Shown here: in pieces, positions 36,111 to 44,424 of the stretch
Position numbering within the stretch: position 1 is the first letter of the stretch
How the letters are laid out: the number at the start of each line of letters is the position of its first letter
Assembly: GCA_036377675.1 (NCBI GenBank)
Contig: DASUXY010000033.1
Location: 1-60,229 of the forward strand
Direction of reading: 5' to 3'
Length of the DNA: 60,229 nt
Source of the DNA: DASUXY01 sp036377675
Lineage (GTDB): Bacteria; Bacillota; Bacilli; Bacillales; Amphibacillaceae
Notes under the pieces: model-generated
Told to the model about the DNA's origin: nothing
Database searches by the model: none
Seen by the model: only the letters and a program-made list of their open reading frames with translations
Translations under genes and position numbers: made by a program

Positions 36111-36887
36111 TTATCTACCTTTAAATTGGGGTGTTCTCTTTTCACTAAATGCTCGTAATGCCTCCAGGCGATCTTCTGTAGAAATCGTTCGTTCATAAGC
36201 TTTTGCCTCAATTTCAAGTCCAGTTTGTAAATCCGTATTTAGCCCTTGATTAATAGCATATTTTACTTGCTGAATCGCTATAGGACCATTTTTCAATATT
36301 TGTTGAGCAAGTTTATGACAAGCATCCAGTAAATCGTCTTGCTCAACGACTTGTAAAACAATTCCTAATTCATATGCTTCTTCAGAAGAAATTTTGCGTG
36401 CGGTAAACATAAGTTCCTTCGCTTTCATTTCGCCAATTAATCGTGGTAATCGTTGTGTTCCGCCCGCACCGGGAATAATGGCCCAACTCGTCTCTGTCAG
36501 TCCCATCGTTACACTACGGGCAGCAATGGCCAAGTCGCATGCAAGTATGAACTCAAAGCCACCGCCTAATGCATAACCATTGACAGCGGCGATCGTCGGT
36601 TGGGGAAGTGAGGCAACCTTGTTAAAAACTTCACGAATGGCTTTTACATTTCTTCGGACTTCACTTTCAGATAAGCTCTTCCTTTCTTTCAAATCCGCTC
36701 CAGCACTAAAAGCTTTGTTCCCTGCACCTGTAAAAATAACAACTTGAATGTTTTTGTTTAAATGGATTTCGTCAACGACATTTTGTAGATTACATAACAT
36801 TTCGTAATCAAAACTATTCAACGCCTGTTCTCGATTCAACGTCACAAATGCAATGTGATTATTTATTTCTAATTGAACAGTAGACAT
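36111..36887 (-). CDS. Enoyl-CoA hydratase/isomerase (crotonase family)
   Basis: A 258-residue crotonase-fold protein. The oxyanion-hole segments AFSAGADLKER and ALGGGFEFILACDLAIA are present; the first catalytic glutamate position is in TETSWAIIPGAGGTQRL, where the usual PE pair is replaced by TSWA, so classical hydratase chemistry may be altered. It resembles AUH-type methylglutaconyl/enoyl hydratases. It lies 38 nt after the thiolase gene at the end of the paa gene run, so a role in the later beta-oxidation steps is likely. Confidence 0.8.
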   Translation of the reverse strand: MSTVQLEINNHIAFVTLNREQALNSFDYEMLCNLQNVVDEIHLNKNIQVVIFTGAGNKAFSAGADLKERKSLSESEVRRNVKAIREVFNKVASLPQPTIAAVNGYALGGGFEFILACDLAIAARSVTMGLTETSWAIIPGAGGTQRLPRLIGEMKAKELMFTARKISSEEAYELGIVLQVVEQDDLLDACHKLAQQILKNGPIAIQQVKYAINQGLNTDLQTGLEIEAKAYERTISTEDRLEALRAFSEKRTPQFKGR

Positions 36888-36925
36888 CCATTCCCTTCCC
36901 TTTCTTCATAACCATTTATTTTCCT

Positions 36926-38131
36926 CTAATCTTTAATGTTTTCTACAATCGTAGCAATTCCTTGACCGACACCGATACACATCGTCGCTAACCCATATTC
37001 TGTTTTCTGTCGTTTCATTTCATGAATCAACGTCGTTAAAATGCGAGCTCCACTGGCCCCTAATGGATGACCGAAAGCGATCGCTCCGCCATTAACATTC
37101 ACTTTCTGGACATCTAATTCCAGCTGGCGAATACATTCAATTGATTGCGAAGCGAATGCTTCATTTAATTCAATGAGGCCTATATCATCGGTCTTTAATT
37201 TTGCCCGTGTCAACGCCTTTTTTGTCGCCCTAATTGGACCGAGCCCCATGAGACGTGGTTCTAAACCCGCCACTGCGCTAACGACATATTTTACCAGTGG
37301 CTGTATGCGCAATTCTTTCGCTTTTTCAGCACTCATGAGCAATAAAGCGGAAGCTCCATCATTAATTCCGGACGCATTTCCAGCTGTAATAGTTCCATTT
37401 GTAAAAATCGGTTTTAATTGAGCGAGTTTGTCCATTGTCGTCCCTGGCCGTGGATGTTCATCTTGTTGAACCTTTATGTAATTACCTTTTTGATCCTGAA
37501 AAACGACGGGAACGATTTCATTCGTAAACTTTCCTTCAGCGATCGCTTTTTTAGCTCGTCGTTGACTCGTAAACGCAAATAAATCTTGTTCCTTTCGACT
37601 AATATTGTATTCTCGAGCTACATTTTCAGCCGTTTGTGGCATCGAATCTGCACCGTACATTTTTTTTAAGCGCTCATTTGTAAAACGCCAACCGATTGTC
37701 GTATCATACAACTCTCTATTCCCACGTGGAAAGTTATGTTCAGGTTTAGCCATAACGAAAGGAGCACGGGTCATACTTTCTGTACCTCCTGCGATGTAAA
37801 TATCACCCTCCCCTATAGCAATCGCCCGAGCAGCATAAGTGACAGCATCTAATCCCGAGCCACAAAGACGATTAATCGTCGTTCCACCAACATGGAGTGG
37901 AAGTCCTGCCAAAAGAGCCGACATTCGAGCGACGTTTCGATTATCTTCTCCTGCTTGATTTGCATTCCCTAATACAACATCCTCGATTTGCTCCACGGGC
38001 AGCTGAGGGTTTCTGTCGAGCAATGCTTCGATGACAGTTGCTCCTAAATCATCCGGACGCACGTCCTTTAAAGCACCTTTATATTTACCAATTGGAGTCC
38101 GAACAGCATCAACAATAACGATCTCTTTCAT
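36926..38131 (-). CDS. paaJ: Acetyl-CoA acyltransferase (thiolase), probable 3-oxoadipyl-CoA thiolase
   Basis: A 401-residue thiolase. The nucleophilic cysteine is in TINRLCGSGLDAV (near residue 90), and the C-terminal His and Cys in GGAIAFGHPLGASGARI and GLATMCIGVGQGIA. In the phenylacetate route PaaJ cleaves 3-oxo-5,6-dehydrosuberyl-CoA and 3-oxoadipyl-CoA. It overlaps the 3-hydroxyacyl-CoA dehydrogenase gene by an ATGA, supporting the assignment, though a general fatty-acid thiolase is possible. Confidence 0.85.
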   Translation of the reverse strand: MKEIVIVDAVRTPIGKYKGALKDVRPDDLGATVIEALLDRNPQLPVEQIEDVVLGNANQAGEDNRNVARMSALLAGLPLHVGGTTINRLCGSGLDAVTYAARAIAIGEGDIYIAGGTESMTRAPFVMAKPEHNFPRGNRELYDTTIGWRFTNERLKKMYGADSMPQTAENVAREYNISRKEQDLFAFTSQRRAKKAIAEGKFTNEIVPVVFQDQKGNYIKVQQDEHPRPGTTMDKLAQLKPIFTNGTITAGNASGINDGASALLLMSAEKAKELRIQPLVKYVVSAVAGLEPRLMGLGPIRATKKALTRAKLKTDDIGLIELNEAFASQSIECIRQLELDVQKVNVNGGAIAFGHPLGASGARILTTLIHEMKRQKTEYGLATMCIGVGQGIATIVENIKD

Positions 38132-39006
38132 TTGTTCACCAACTCACCGTTAGCCGTATAGTCATAAACGCCGCGACCCGTTTTTCTTCCAAGTCTTCCT
38201 GCTTTAACGTATTGTTCTAGAAGTGGGGCTGGGCGATACTTTTCCCCAAGCGTTTCATGTAAATATTTTAAGTTGTTTAAACGAGCATCCAAACCGACAA
38301 GGTCACCAAGCTCTAATGGACCCATTGGATAATTCAGCCCAAGGCGAATCGCTCGATCGATATCTCTTGCAGAGGCGACACCTTCTTGTAACATATGAAA
38401 AGCTTCATTGCCAACGAGTGCACTAATCCGACTCGTTACAAATCCGGGAAACTCATTTACTTCTACCGTTTCTTTCCCCATTTGTTCAGCTACTTGGCGA
38501 ATGATTTCAACCGTTTGCTCACTCGTTTCTAAACCTTTCACAATTTCTACGAGCCGCATTAGGTGGACAGGATTGAAAAAATGCATAACCGCAAATTGCC
38601 GTGGTCTTTTCGTAAATGACGCGAGCTCAGTCGGACTAATCGTTGATGTATTCGATGTAAAAATGGTATGTTCCGGAGCAGCTTCCTCTGCTTCCTCCAT
38701 CACACTTTGTTTCAGTGCTCGCTTTTCAGGAACGGCTTCAATTAAAAAGTCCGTGTCACGAACGACTGAAATGAAGTTACTAGACGTCTTTAAATGGTCC
38801 AAAAGATGATGGCGTTGTTCTACTGTTAATTTACCGCGTTCTATCCCTTTCTCTGCTGTTCGTTGAGCAAATTTATACGCATCGGCCAACTGTCGTTCAC
38901 TAACATCGACTAATGTCGTAGAAAAACCTGAAAGAGCAGAAACATACGCAATACCACGGCCCATAACTCCGGCTCCAACAACGGTAATATGTTTGATCCT
39001 CATCAT
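38128..39006 (-). CDS. paaH: 3-hydroxyacyl-CoA dehydrogenase
   Basis: A 292-residue NAD-dependent dehydrogenase. The Rossmann motif VVGAGVMGRGIAY is at 9-21; the catalytic His-Glu pair is in AVMHFFNPVHLMRLVEIV; the C-terminal helical domain has GFVTSRISALVGNEA. It oxidises 3-hydroxyadipyl-CoA in phenylacetate breakdown. GAGG lies 7 nt before the first of two ATG codons. It is separated from the aldehyde dehydrogenase gene by a strong inverted repeat. Confidence 0.88.
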   Translation of the reverse strand: MMRIKHITVVGAGVMGRGIAYVSALSGFSTTLVDVSERQLADAYKFAQRTAEKGIERGKLTVEQRHHLLDHLKTSSNFISVVRDTDFLIEAVPEKRALKQSVMEEAEEAAPEHTIFTSNTSTISPTELASFTKRPRQFAVMHFFNPVHLMRLVEIVKGLETSEQTVEIIRQVAEQMGKETVEVNEFPGFVTSRISALVGNEAFHMLQEGVASARDIDRAIRLGLNYPMGPLELGDLVGLDARLNNLKYLHETLGEKYRPAPLLEQYVKAGRLGRKTGRGVYDYTANGELVNK

Positions 39007-39040
39007 TAATCTTCCTCTCTTTTTTCGTTATGTAGTTGAG

Positions 39041-39080
39041 GCATCCGGTTACGCCTCTCCTTATTTACGTAACCGGATGC
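39041..39080. repeat. Perfect 13-bp inverted repeat between co-directional genes
   Basis: GCATCCGGTTACG (39041-39053) and its exact complement (39068-39080) enclose a 14-nt loop between the aldehyde dehydrogenase and paaH genes. No T run follows on either strand, so it may stabilise or punctuate the message. Confidence 0.8.
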
Positions 39081-39086
39081 TCCCAT

Positions 39087-40610
39087 TTATACACCAAAAG
39101 GATTTAATGGCTTCGAACCGTAATAGGAGAGAACACTTTTATCTTCCATATATAAATCTAGCGTCTCTACGGCTAATTCCCGGCCGAATCCAGACTCTTT
39201 ATAGCCCCCAAAAGGGGTGCCTGGAAAAGCTGAAAATGGACTGTTCACCATAATGACCCCAGCCTGTAGCTGGTGGGCAACACGTGTTGCTCTTCCTTGA
39301 TTTGTCGTCCAAAGCGCTGCGGCTAAGCCGTACTTCGTATCGTTCGCCCGCTTAATGACTTCCTTTTCATCAGAAAACGTTTCAATAACTACAACGGGAC
39401 CGAATATTTCCTCCCGTACTGCCTTCATGTCCGGAGTCACATCTGTAATAATCGTCGGTTCATACCAATGACCGTTTTCAAATCCAGGAACATCCGCCTC
39501 CTGACCACCCGCAAGGATGGTAGCACCAGCTTTTCTGGCGGATTTCACATAGCCGTCAATTACTTCTAACTGTTCACGGCTAATGATCGATCCGACATGC
39601 GTCCCTTTGTCCAGCGGATTACCAAGCTTAAGCTTTTTCGTTTTCTTAACAAATTGCTCAACGAATTCATCATAAATGGATTCGTGAACAAACATTCGTG
39701 AGCGCGCTTCACATGACTGCCCCGTATTAAAATAAATTCCAAATAGCGAACCATTAACGGCAGCTTCTAAATCCGCATCTTCAAAAACGATATTTGGTGA
39801 TTTTCCACCGAGCTCAAGTGTCGTCCGTTTTAATGTTTGAGAAGCTTTTTCCATAATGTCTTTACCTATCGGAGTTGATCCAGTAAAGGCGACTTTGTTC
39901 ACATCTTCATGTCGAACTAAATAATCCCCCACAACCGAACCTGATCCACAAATTGTATTGACAACCCCTTCAGGTACACCTGCTTCATGACAAATTTCAT
40001 TGATTAAGAGGGCGGTAATCGGTGTAAGGCTCGCCGGTTTCACAACAACTGAGCAACCTGCTGCAATCGCTGGAGCTATTTTCCATGCGGCCATCATGAC
40101 TGGATAATTCCACGGAATAATTTGGGCACATACACCGACCGGCTCTTTATGCGTATAGTTAAAAAATCCGTACGGCATATTGTTCACCATGCCTCGGTGG
40201 CCGACAATCGCTCCCGCATAAAACTCAAAGTCCTCAATCGCTTGATTAATTTGTACTTGGGCAGCGCTGACAGACTTTCCACTGTTCAACACTTCCATTT
40301 CGACAAGATCTTTGAAACGTTCTCGCATAATTCGGGCAATTTTATTCATCACTCGGGAGCGCTTCCCAACAGGATACTTACGCCATTTTCCATAATCAAA
40401 AGCATTTCTTGCCGCTTGAACAGCCTTTTCCGCGTCTTCTTCATTCGCAAGGGCTACCGTCGCTAACTTTTCTCCTTTCGCTGGGTCATACGTTTCATAT
40501 ACTTGCTTTGAGCTGCTTTCTACACGCTCCCCATTAATAACCATGGCATAATGATCACGTTTCATCGTTCCTACTTCAGTAATCGTTTTATTCGCAACTG
40601 TCTGTTCCAC
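39087..40610 (-). CDS. Aldehyde dehydrogenase, betaine/phenylacetaldehyde dehydrogenase-like
   Basis: A 507-residue NAD(P)-dependent aldehyde dehydrogenase. The catalytic glutamate is in TTLELGGKSPNIVF and the cysteine in NTGQSCEARSRM; the cofactor motif VAFTGSTPIGK is clear. In the paa setting it may oxidise the open-ring semialdehyde, the job done by the N-terminal half of PaaZ, or supply phenylacetate from phenylacetaldehyde. The protein has no MaoC hydratase domain. A GTG at 40610 with AAAGGATG upstream is the likely start. It is followed by the 13-bp inverted repeat. Confidence 0.85.
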   Translation of the reverse strand: MEQTVANKTITEVGTMKRDHYAMVINGERVESSSKQVYETYDPAKGEKLATVALANEEDAEKAVQAARNAFDYGKWRKYPVGKRSRVMNKIARIMRERFKDLVEMEVLNSGKSVSAAQVQINQAIEDFEFYAGAIVGHRGMVNNMPYGFFNYTHKEPVGVCAQIIPWNYPVMMAAWKIAPAIAAGCSVVVKPASLTPITALLINEICHEAGVPEGVVNTICGSGSVVGDYLVRHEDVNKVAFTGSTPIGKDIMEKASQTLKRTTLELGGKSPNIVFEDADLEAAVNGSLFGIYFNTGQSCEARSRMFVHESIYDEFVEQFVKKTKKLKLGNPLDKGTHVGSIISREQLEVIDGYVKSARKAGATILAGGQEADVPGFENGHWYEPTIITDVTPDMKAVREEIFGPVVVIETFSDEKEVIKRANDTKYGLAAALWTTNQGRATRVAHQLQAGVIMVNSPFSAFPGTPFGGYKESGFGRELAVETLDLYMEDKSVLSYYGSKPLNPFGV

Positions 40611-40675
40611 TATTCATCATCCTTTTCTATGGTTATTGAAAAAATACAGTTATCCATTTTCAAAGATTCCCTCTC

Positions 40676-41461
40676 TTAATTCCCCGTATAAACGGGCTCT
40701 CGTTTTTCTTTAAACGCTCGTAAACCTTCTTGATGATCTTTGGACATTCCAGCAATGCGCTGCGCTTGAGCTTCTTGTTCCAAAGCGTCTGTAAACGGTG
40801 TATGCATTCCATCCATCATATAACGCTTGATAAGGGAAAAAGCTGTTGTTGGCATTTGTGCTAAAGATTGTGAAAAGGATTGGACTTGCTCTGCCCATTC
40901 ATCTTTTTCAATCACTTTTGTAGCCAAACCGATTTTTTTTGCCTCTTCCCCGGAAATGGGTATCCCAAGGACAGCAATTTCTAAAGCTTTCGCATAACCA
41001 ATTAAACGTGGAAGCATGTACATAAAACCAGAGTCAGGGACGAGTCCGATTCCCATAAACGCACTTATAAATTTCGTTTCCCGATGAACGAGACGAAAAT
41101 CTGCCGCCAAGGCTAAGCTCATTCCCGCACCAGCTGCCGTTCCATTTACAGCCGCTACAATCGGTTTTGTTACTTTTTTCATCATGTTAATCATCGGATG
41201 ATAACGCTCTCGGAGTAAGGTCGCATGATTTGTCTCGTGATCGACGCTTCCTAAGTCTTCACCCGCACAAAAAGCGTTACCCTGCCCCGTAATTACAATG
41301 GAGCGTATCTCTTCATTGCGATCTGCTCTTTTTAACGTTTCAATTATTTCCTTGTTCATTTGTGGAGTAAAAGCGTTATAAGCTGAAGGTCGGTTTAAAG
41401 TAATCGTTGCGACACGATGTTTCTCATCATAAATCACTGTTTCATATTGATTTTGTTCCAT
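40676..41461 (-). CDS. paaG: Ring-1,2-epoxyphenylacetyl-CoA isomerase
   Basis: A 261-residue crotonase-fold protein. NAFCAGEDL and GTAAGAGMSLALAADFRL form the oxyanion hole. The segment GLVPDSGFMYMLPRLIG has an aspartate where hydratases carry the second glutamate, a PaaG trait. PaaG turns the epoxide into the seven-membered oxepin-CoA. GGGG lies 7 nt before ATG 41461, which begins 2 nt after the paaF stop; a GTG at 41467 is the alternative. Confidence 0.87.
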   Translation of the reverse strand: MEQNQYETVIYDEKHRVATITLNRPSAYNAFTPQMNKEIIETLKRADRNEEIRSIVITGQGNAFCAGEDLGSVDHETNHATLLRERYHPMINMMKKVTKPIVAAVNGTAAGAGMSLALAADFRLVHRETKFISAFMGIGLVPDSGFMYMLPRLIGYAKALEIAVLGIPISGEEAKKIGLATKVIEKDEWAEQVQSFSQSLAQMPTTAFSLIKRYMMDGMHTPFTDALEQEAQAQRIAGMSKDHQEGLRAFKEKREPVYTGN

Positions 41462-41463
41462 TG

Positions 41464-42240
41464 TCACACCCCTTTAAAAGAAGGGGAACGCTTTTCCACG
41501 AAAGCACGCATTCCCTCCTTTTGATCTTGTGAATCAAAAGCGAGATAAAAATTTTTCCTCTCGAGTTTCATCCCGTCTGCTAATGGAAGATCTTTAGCTT
41601 GGTGAACAGCCTCCTTAATTAATCGAAGAGCGATTGGGGCTTGCTTCGCTAACCTTTTAGCTAATCGCATCGTTTCTTCTTCAAGTAGCTCTGGAGCGAC
41701 GACTCGATTGACAACGCCATATCGTTTCGCTTCTTCGGCATCCATCGGTTCACCGAGCCAAATCCATTCCAACGCTTTTCGGTGTCCCATCGTTTCCGTT
41801 AAAAACTGTGTACCGCCTGCTCCGGGCATGACGCCGAGATTTACTTCTGGAAATCCGAATTGAGCATCTTCAGCAGCGACGATTAGATCACAATGAAGTG
41901 CTAGTTCAAATCCGCCTCCCAAGGCAAAACCATTTACCGCGGCCACCATTGGCTTCTTCACATCCATCAACCGATCCCATACAGCAAATGGATCTAATAA
42001 CTCAAACGATAATGGCGTATCGCCTATCATCTCTTCAATATCAGCTCCTGCTGCAAATGCTTTTTTATCTCCTTTAATGACAATGACACGAACCGTTTCA
42101 TCCGCATCGAATGCTTCTACTTGTTCGACAATCACTTCGACCATTTTTCGATTTAACGCATTGAGAACCTCAGGGCGATTTAACTGAATGATCCCGACAC
42201 CGTCTTCTATACAATAGGTGATAAACTCACGTTTATTCAT
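41464..42240 (-). CDS. paaF: Enoyl-CoA hydratase, probable 2,3-dehydroadipyl-CoA hydratase
   Basis: A 258-residue crotonase. Both catalytic regions are intact: KAFAAGADIEEM with GFALGGGFELALHCDL for the oxyanion hole and the glutamate in FGFPEVNLGVMPGAGG. The start is ATG 42240 with GAGG 6 nt upstream; it overlaps the end of the EthD gene, showing translational coupling. PaaF hydrates 2,3-dehydroadipyl-CoA late in the pathway; assignment between the three crotonases here rests on motifs and order. Confidence 0.85.
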   Translation of the reverse strand: MNKREFITYCIEDGVGIIQLNRPEVLNALNRKMVEVIVEQVEAFDADETVRVIVIKGDKKAFAAGADIEEMIGDTPLSFELLDPFAVWDRLMDVKKPMVAAVNGFALGGGFELALHCDLIVAAEDAQFGFPEVNLGVMPGAGGTQFLTETMGHRKALEWIWLGEPMDAEEAKRYGVVNRVVAPELLEEETMRLAKRLAKQAPIALRLIKEAVHQAKDLPLADGMKLERKNFYLAFDSQDQKEGMRAFVEKRSPSFKGV

Positions 42241-42538
42241 CAATTTCCTCACCAATCATGAGCGTCACTAAATCACCAGCGAATTGCATCACATCTTTTC
42301 CAGAAGCTTTTCCTTCATCTGTTTTCATCGCTTTTTGCAACGATTCATGATCGTCATAAATCATTTCGCATAACAAGTAGTAGTCACTTTTCCCCATCGG
42401 TGATCCGACAATTTTTGTGACGTTCATCTCTCTTAAACCAGGAATTTTTTTCGTGATCGGAGTGTGCACATTGAAATAATGTTCATCAAACTTCTCTTGA
42501 TCTTTCGGTTGTTTATATAAAGCAATTAATTTAGCCAT
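42233..42538 (-). CDS. EthD-family protein within the paa operon
   Basis: A 101-residue ferredoxin-like alpha/beta-barrel protein of the EthD family (MAKLIALYKQP, HYFNVHTPITKKIPGL, YYLLCEMIYDDHESLQ). EthD proteins are often encoded beside oxidative degradation genes and their exact role is unclear. AGGAGG sits 7 nt before the ATG. It overlaps paaF by 8 nt, so it is made with the ring-degrading enzymes. It could act as a small accessory or intermediate-handling protein; this is inference. Confidence 0.8.
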   Translation of the reverse strand: MAKLIALYKQPKDQEKFDEHYFNVHTPITKKIPGLREMNVTKIVGSPMGKSDYYLLCEMIYDDHESLQKAMKTDEGKASGKDVMQFAGDLVTLMIGEEIDE

Positions 42539-42660
42539 TGAAACTCCTCCTATATAAATAAATTTACAAAGCGATTGAACGACAACCGCACGTGTAAGAA
42601 CAATCCTTAAACAATCCTTTATTATATATTTAAAAATTCGAATAATTCTGGGAAGTCATA

Positions 42661-43173
42661 TCAATACGTTTGACTTACAGAACCGTATTGTATTACGGGC
42701 TTCATCGCTTCAAATGGATTTCGACAATCCCTGCAATATAAGATACTTCGACAAGCTGTTGGGCCAAATATATTTTCCATCGACGTATACGCAGAGCCAC
42801 AAAACGGACAGTTCACCGTCCACTGTTCTCCTGGTCGGTAATTTTCAGGGGGTGGGGAAATGCCGTGTTTTTTCAATTGTTCTTTCCCAACATTTGTAAT
42901 CATCTCTGTTGACCACTGATGTTGAAAAGAAAATTGGACGTGACAGCGATCGACCCAATCGATTTCCTCAACTGCTAACTTGACATCTCGCTCAATAAAG
43001 TCAAGGGCCGGACAACCTGCGAAAGTTGGCACCATCACGACAGAAACGATCGTTCCATGAACTTCAATGTGATGAACCATGCCCAAATCATACACACTCA
43101 CCGCTGGTAGTTCCGGATCATCAACCGCTTGTAACACCGCGCGTATTTCTTCTTCCCTTTGTCTGTTCATCAT
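42661..43173 (-). CDS. paaD: Phenylacetyl-CoA epoxidase complex protein PaaD
   Basis: A 170-residue protein with an N-terminal MIP18/DUF59 domain (AVDDPELPAVSVYDLGMV, VPTFAGCPALDFIERDV) and a C-terminal zinc-ribbon-like cysteine set, CPFCGS and YCRDCRNPF. PaaD is thought to help assemble iron-containing parts of the epoxidase. GGGGGAAGG lies 6 nt before the first ATG. It follows paaC by about 60 nt. Confidence 0.92.
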   Translation of the reverse strand: MMNRQREEEIRAVLQAVDDPELPAVSVYDLGMVHHIEVHGTIVSVVMVPTFAGCPALDFIERDVKLAVEEIDWVDRCHVQFSFQHQWSTEMITNVGKEQLKKHGISPPPENYRPGEQWTVNCPFCGSAYTSMENIFGPTACRSILYCRDCRNPFEAMKPVIQYGSVSQTY

Positions 43174-43232
43174 ATTATGCCTTCCCCCTTTCTAAAGATT
43201 TTCATTCGTAACGATTGACGAAACTGAACAAA

Positions 43233-44051
43233 CTACCACACTGCTTCTCGATCCGTCTCATAAACTTCTGCAAAAACGCTAATCGCTTGTTCTAAGTCTG
43301 CCGTATATTCCCCAATTCTCCCATCTCCTAAACGTTTACCGAGCGGACGACTCGGAATGACATCCAATGTTGCCTCTATTTCTTTCATCCATTGCTGATA
43401 CATCGCTTGCTCATCCACTAACAATTGGTGTTGAACGATTTGATCTCCTTTCGGTCCAAGTTGTAAAGCATCGCCAAATTCTAACCAAGCTTCTTCAATC
43501 CGTTCTTGAATACGAGACTTAGCATCTTCAGTTGATTGTTGCAATTGTTCAACCCACATTTTCCAATGTGCGAGGTGATACGTTTGTTCCATCAAGATTT
43601 TTTCGGCGATTTGAGCAAGTGGAACGAAGGAACTTTTTGTAGCCGCTTGCAACCGAACTCTTTTTAACACTTCATAAAAGTAATTCCGAACGACGGCCAA
43701 GGCCCAATCAAAATGGGGTTCATCAAGATACGTCCCGCTTCCATTTCTTTTTTCTAAGTAAACTGAATTTCGTCTTTCATGTGGAAGGCGGTGATGAGCA
43801 AGACGGTCGGAATCACCTTCTCCCAACTCCTCTAATAAGCGATAATACATCACAGCGTGACCCATCGTATTTTGTGTAATCGATGAAAAAGCGACATCTG
43901 CTTCGATATGGGGAGCTAATCCTAACCACTCTGATCCCCGATAGGAGACGATAAAATCATCATCAGCAAATTGATATAGTAATTCTTTAAGCGCTTGCAA
44001 ATAAGCTCGATTTTCTTTTGCTTCATGGATCGTTTCGACAATGCGATTCAT
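43233..44051 (-). CDS. paaC: Phenylacetyl-CoA epoxidase structural subunit PaaC
   Basis: A 272-residue ferritin-like protein that pairs with PaaA and supports substrate binding in the epoxidase. Recognisable segments are QFADDDFIVSYRGSEWLGLAPHIE in pieces near residues 25-48 and EKILMEQTYHLAHWKMWV. ATG 44051 has AGAGGTG 8-9 nt upstream and overlaps paaB by ATGA; the frame reaches 44072. Confidence 0.93.
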   Translation of the reverse strand: MNRIVETIHEAKENRAYLQALKELLYQFADDDFIVSYRGSEWLGLAPHIEADVAFSSITQNTMGHAVMYYRLLEELGEGDSDRLAHHRLPHERRNSVYLEKRNGSGTYLDEPHFDWALAVVRNYFYEVLKRVRLQAATKSSFVPLAQIAEKILMEQTYHLAHWKMWVEQLQQSTEDAKSRIQERIEEAWLEFGDALQLGPKGDQIVQHQLLVDEQAMYQQWMKEIEATLDVIPSRPLGKRLGDGRIGEYTADLEQAISVFAEVYETDREAVW

Positions 44052-44407
44052 TTCTTTTTCACCTCTTTCCAAGACATAATCTCCTTTTCATCTAACATCC
44101 CTTGCTGTTTTTCCCGCCATTTCTTTCGTAAGTATCCATACCCTTTCGTTGTACGATAATCTTTATTATTTAAACGTTTCGTCCAAATTTGCCGCTCTTC
44201 GCTCGTCATCGAACGAATCTTTTCTCTCTCGACGACCCAAACGTCAATGACATCTTCCCGCCGCATGAAATTTTCCTGTGCCATTAACAGAGCCATTTCA
44301 TCATTCGGTGCCAACAGGCTAAATTGATGTTGAATCGGTGTTTTTGCATTGCGTTTACTAAACACTTCGTATACTTTATAAAAATTCGTTTCATCGATCG
44401 TTGTCAT
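44048..44407 (-). CDS. paaB: Phenylacetyl-CoA epoxidase subunit PaaB
   Basis: A 119-residue small subunit needed for complex assembly. The family pattern YEVFSKRNAKTPIQHQFSL and LLMAQENFMRREDVIDVWVV is clear. GGAGG lies 7 nt before the ATG. It lies 17 nt after paaA and overlaps paaC by 4 nt. Confidence 0.93.
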   Translation of the reverse strand: MTTIDETNFYKVYEVFSKRNAKTPIQHQFSLLAPNDEMALLMAQENFMRREDVIDVWVVEREKIRSMTSEERQIWTKRLNNKDYRTTKGYGYLRKKWREKQQGMLDEKEIMSWKEVKKK

Positions 44408-44424
44408 AAAATGTCCTCCTTTCT

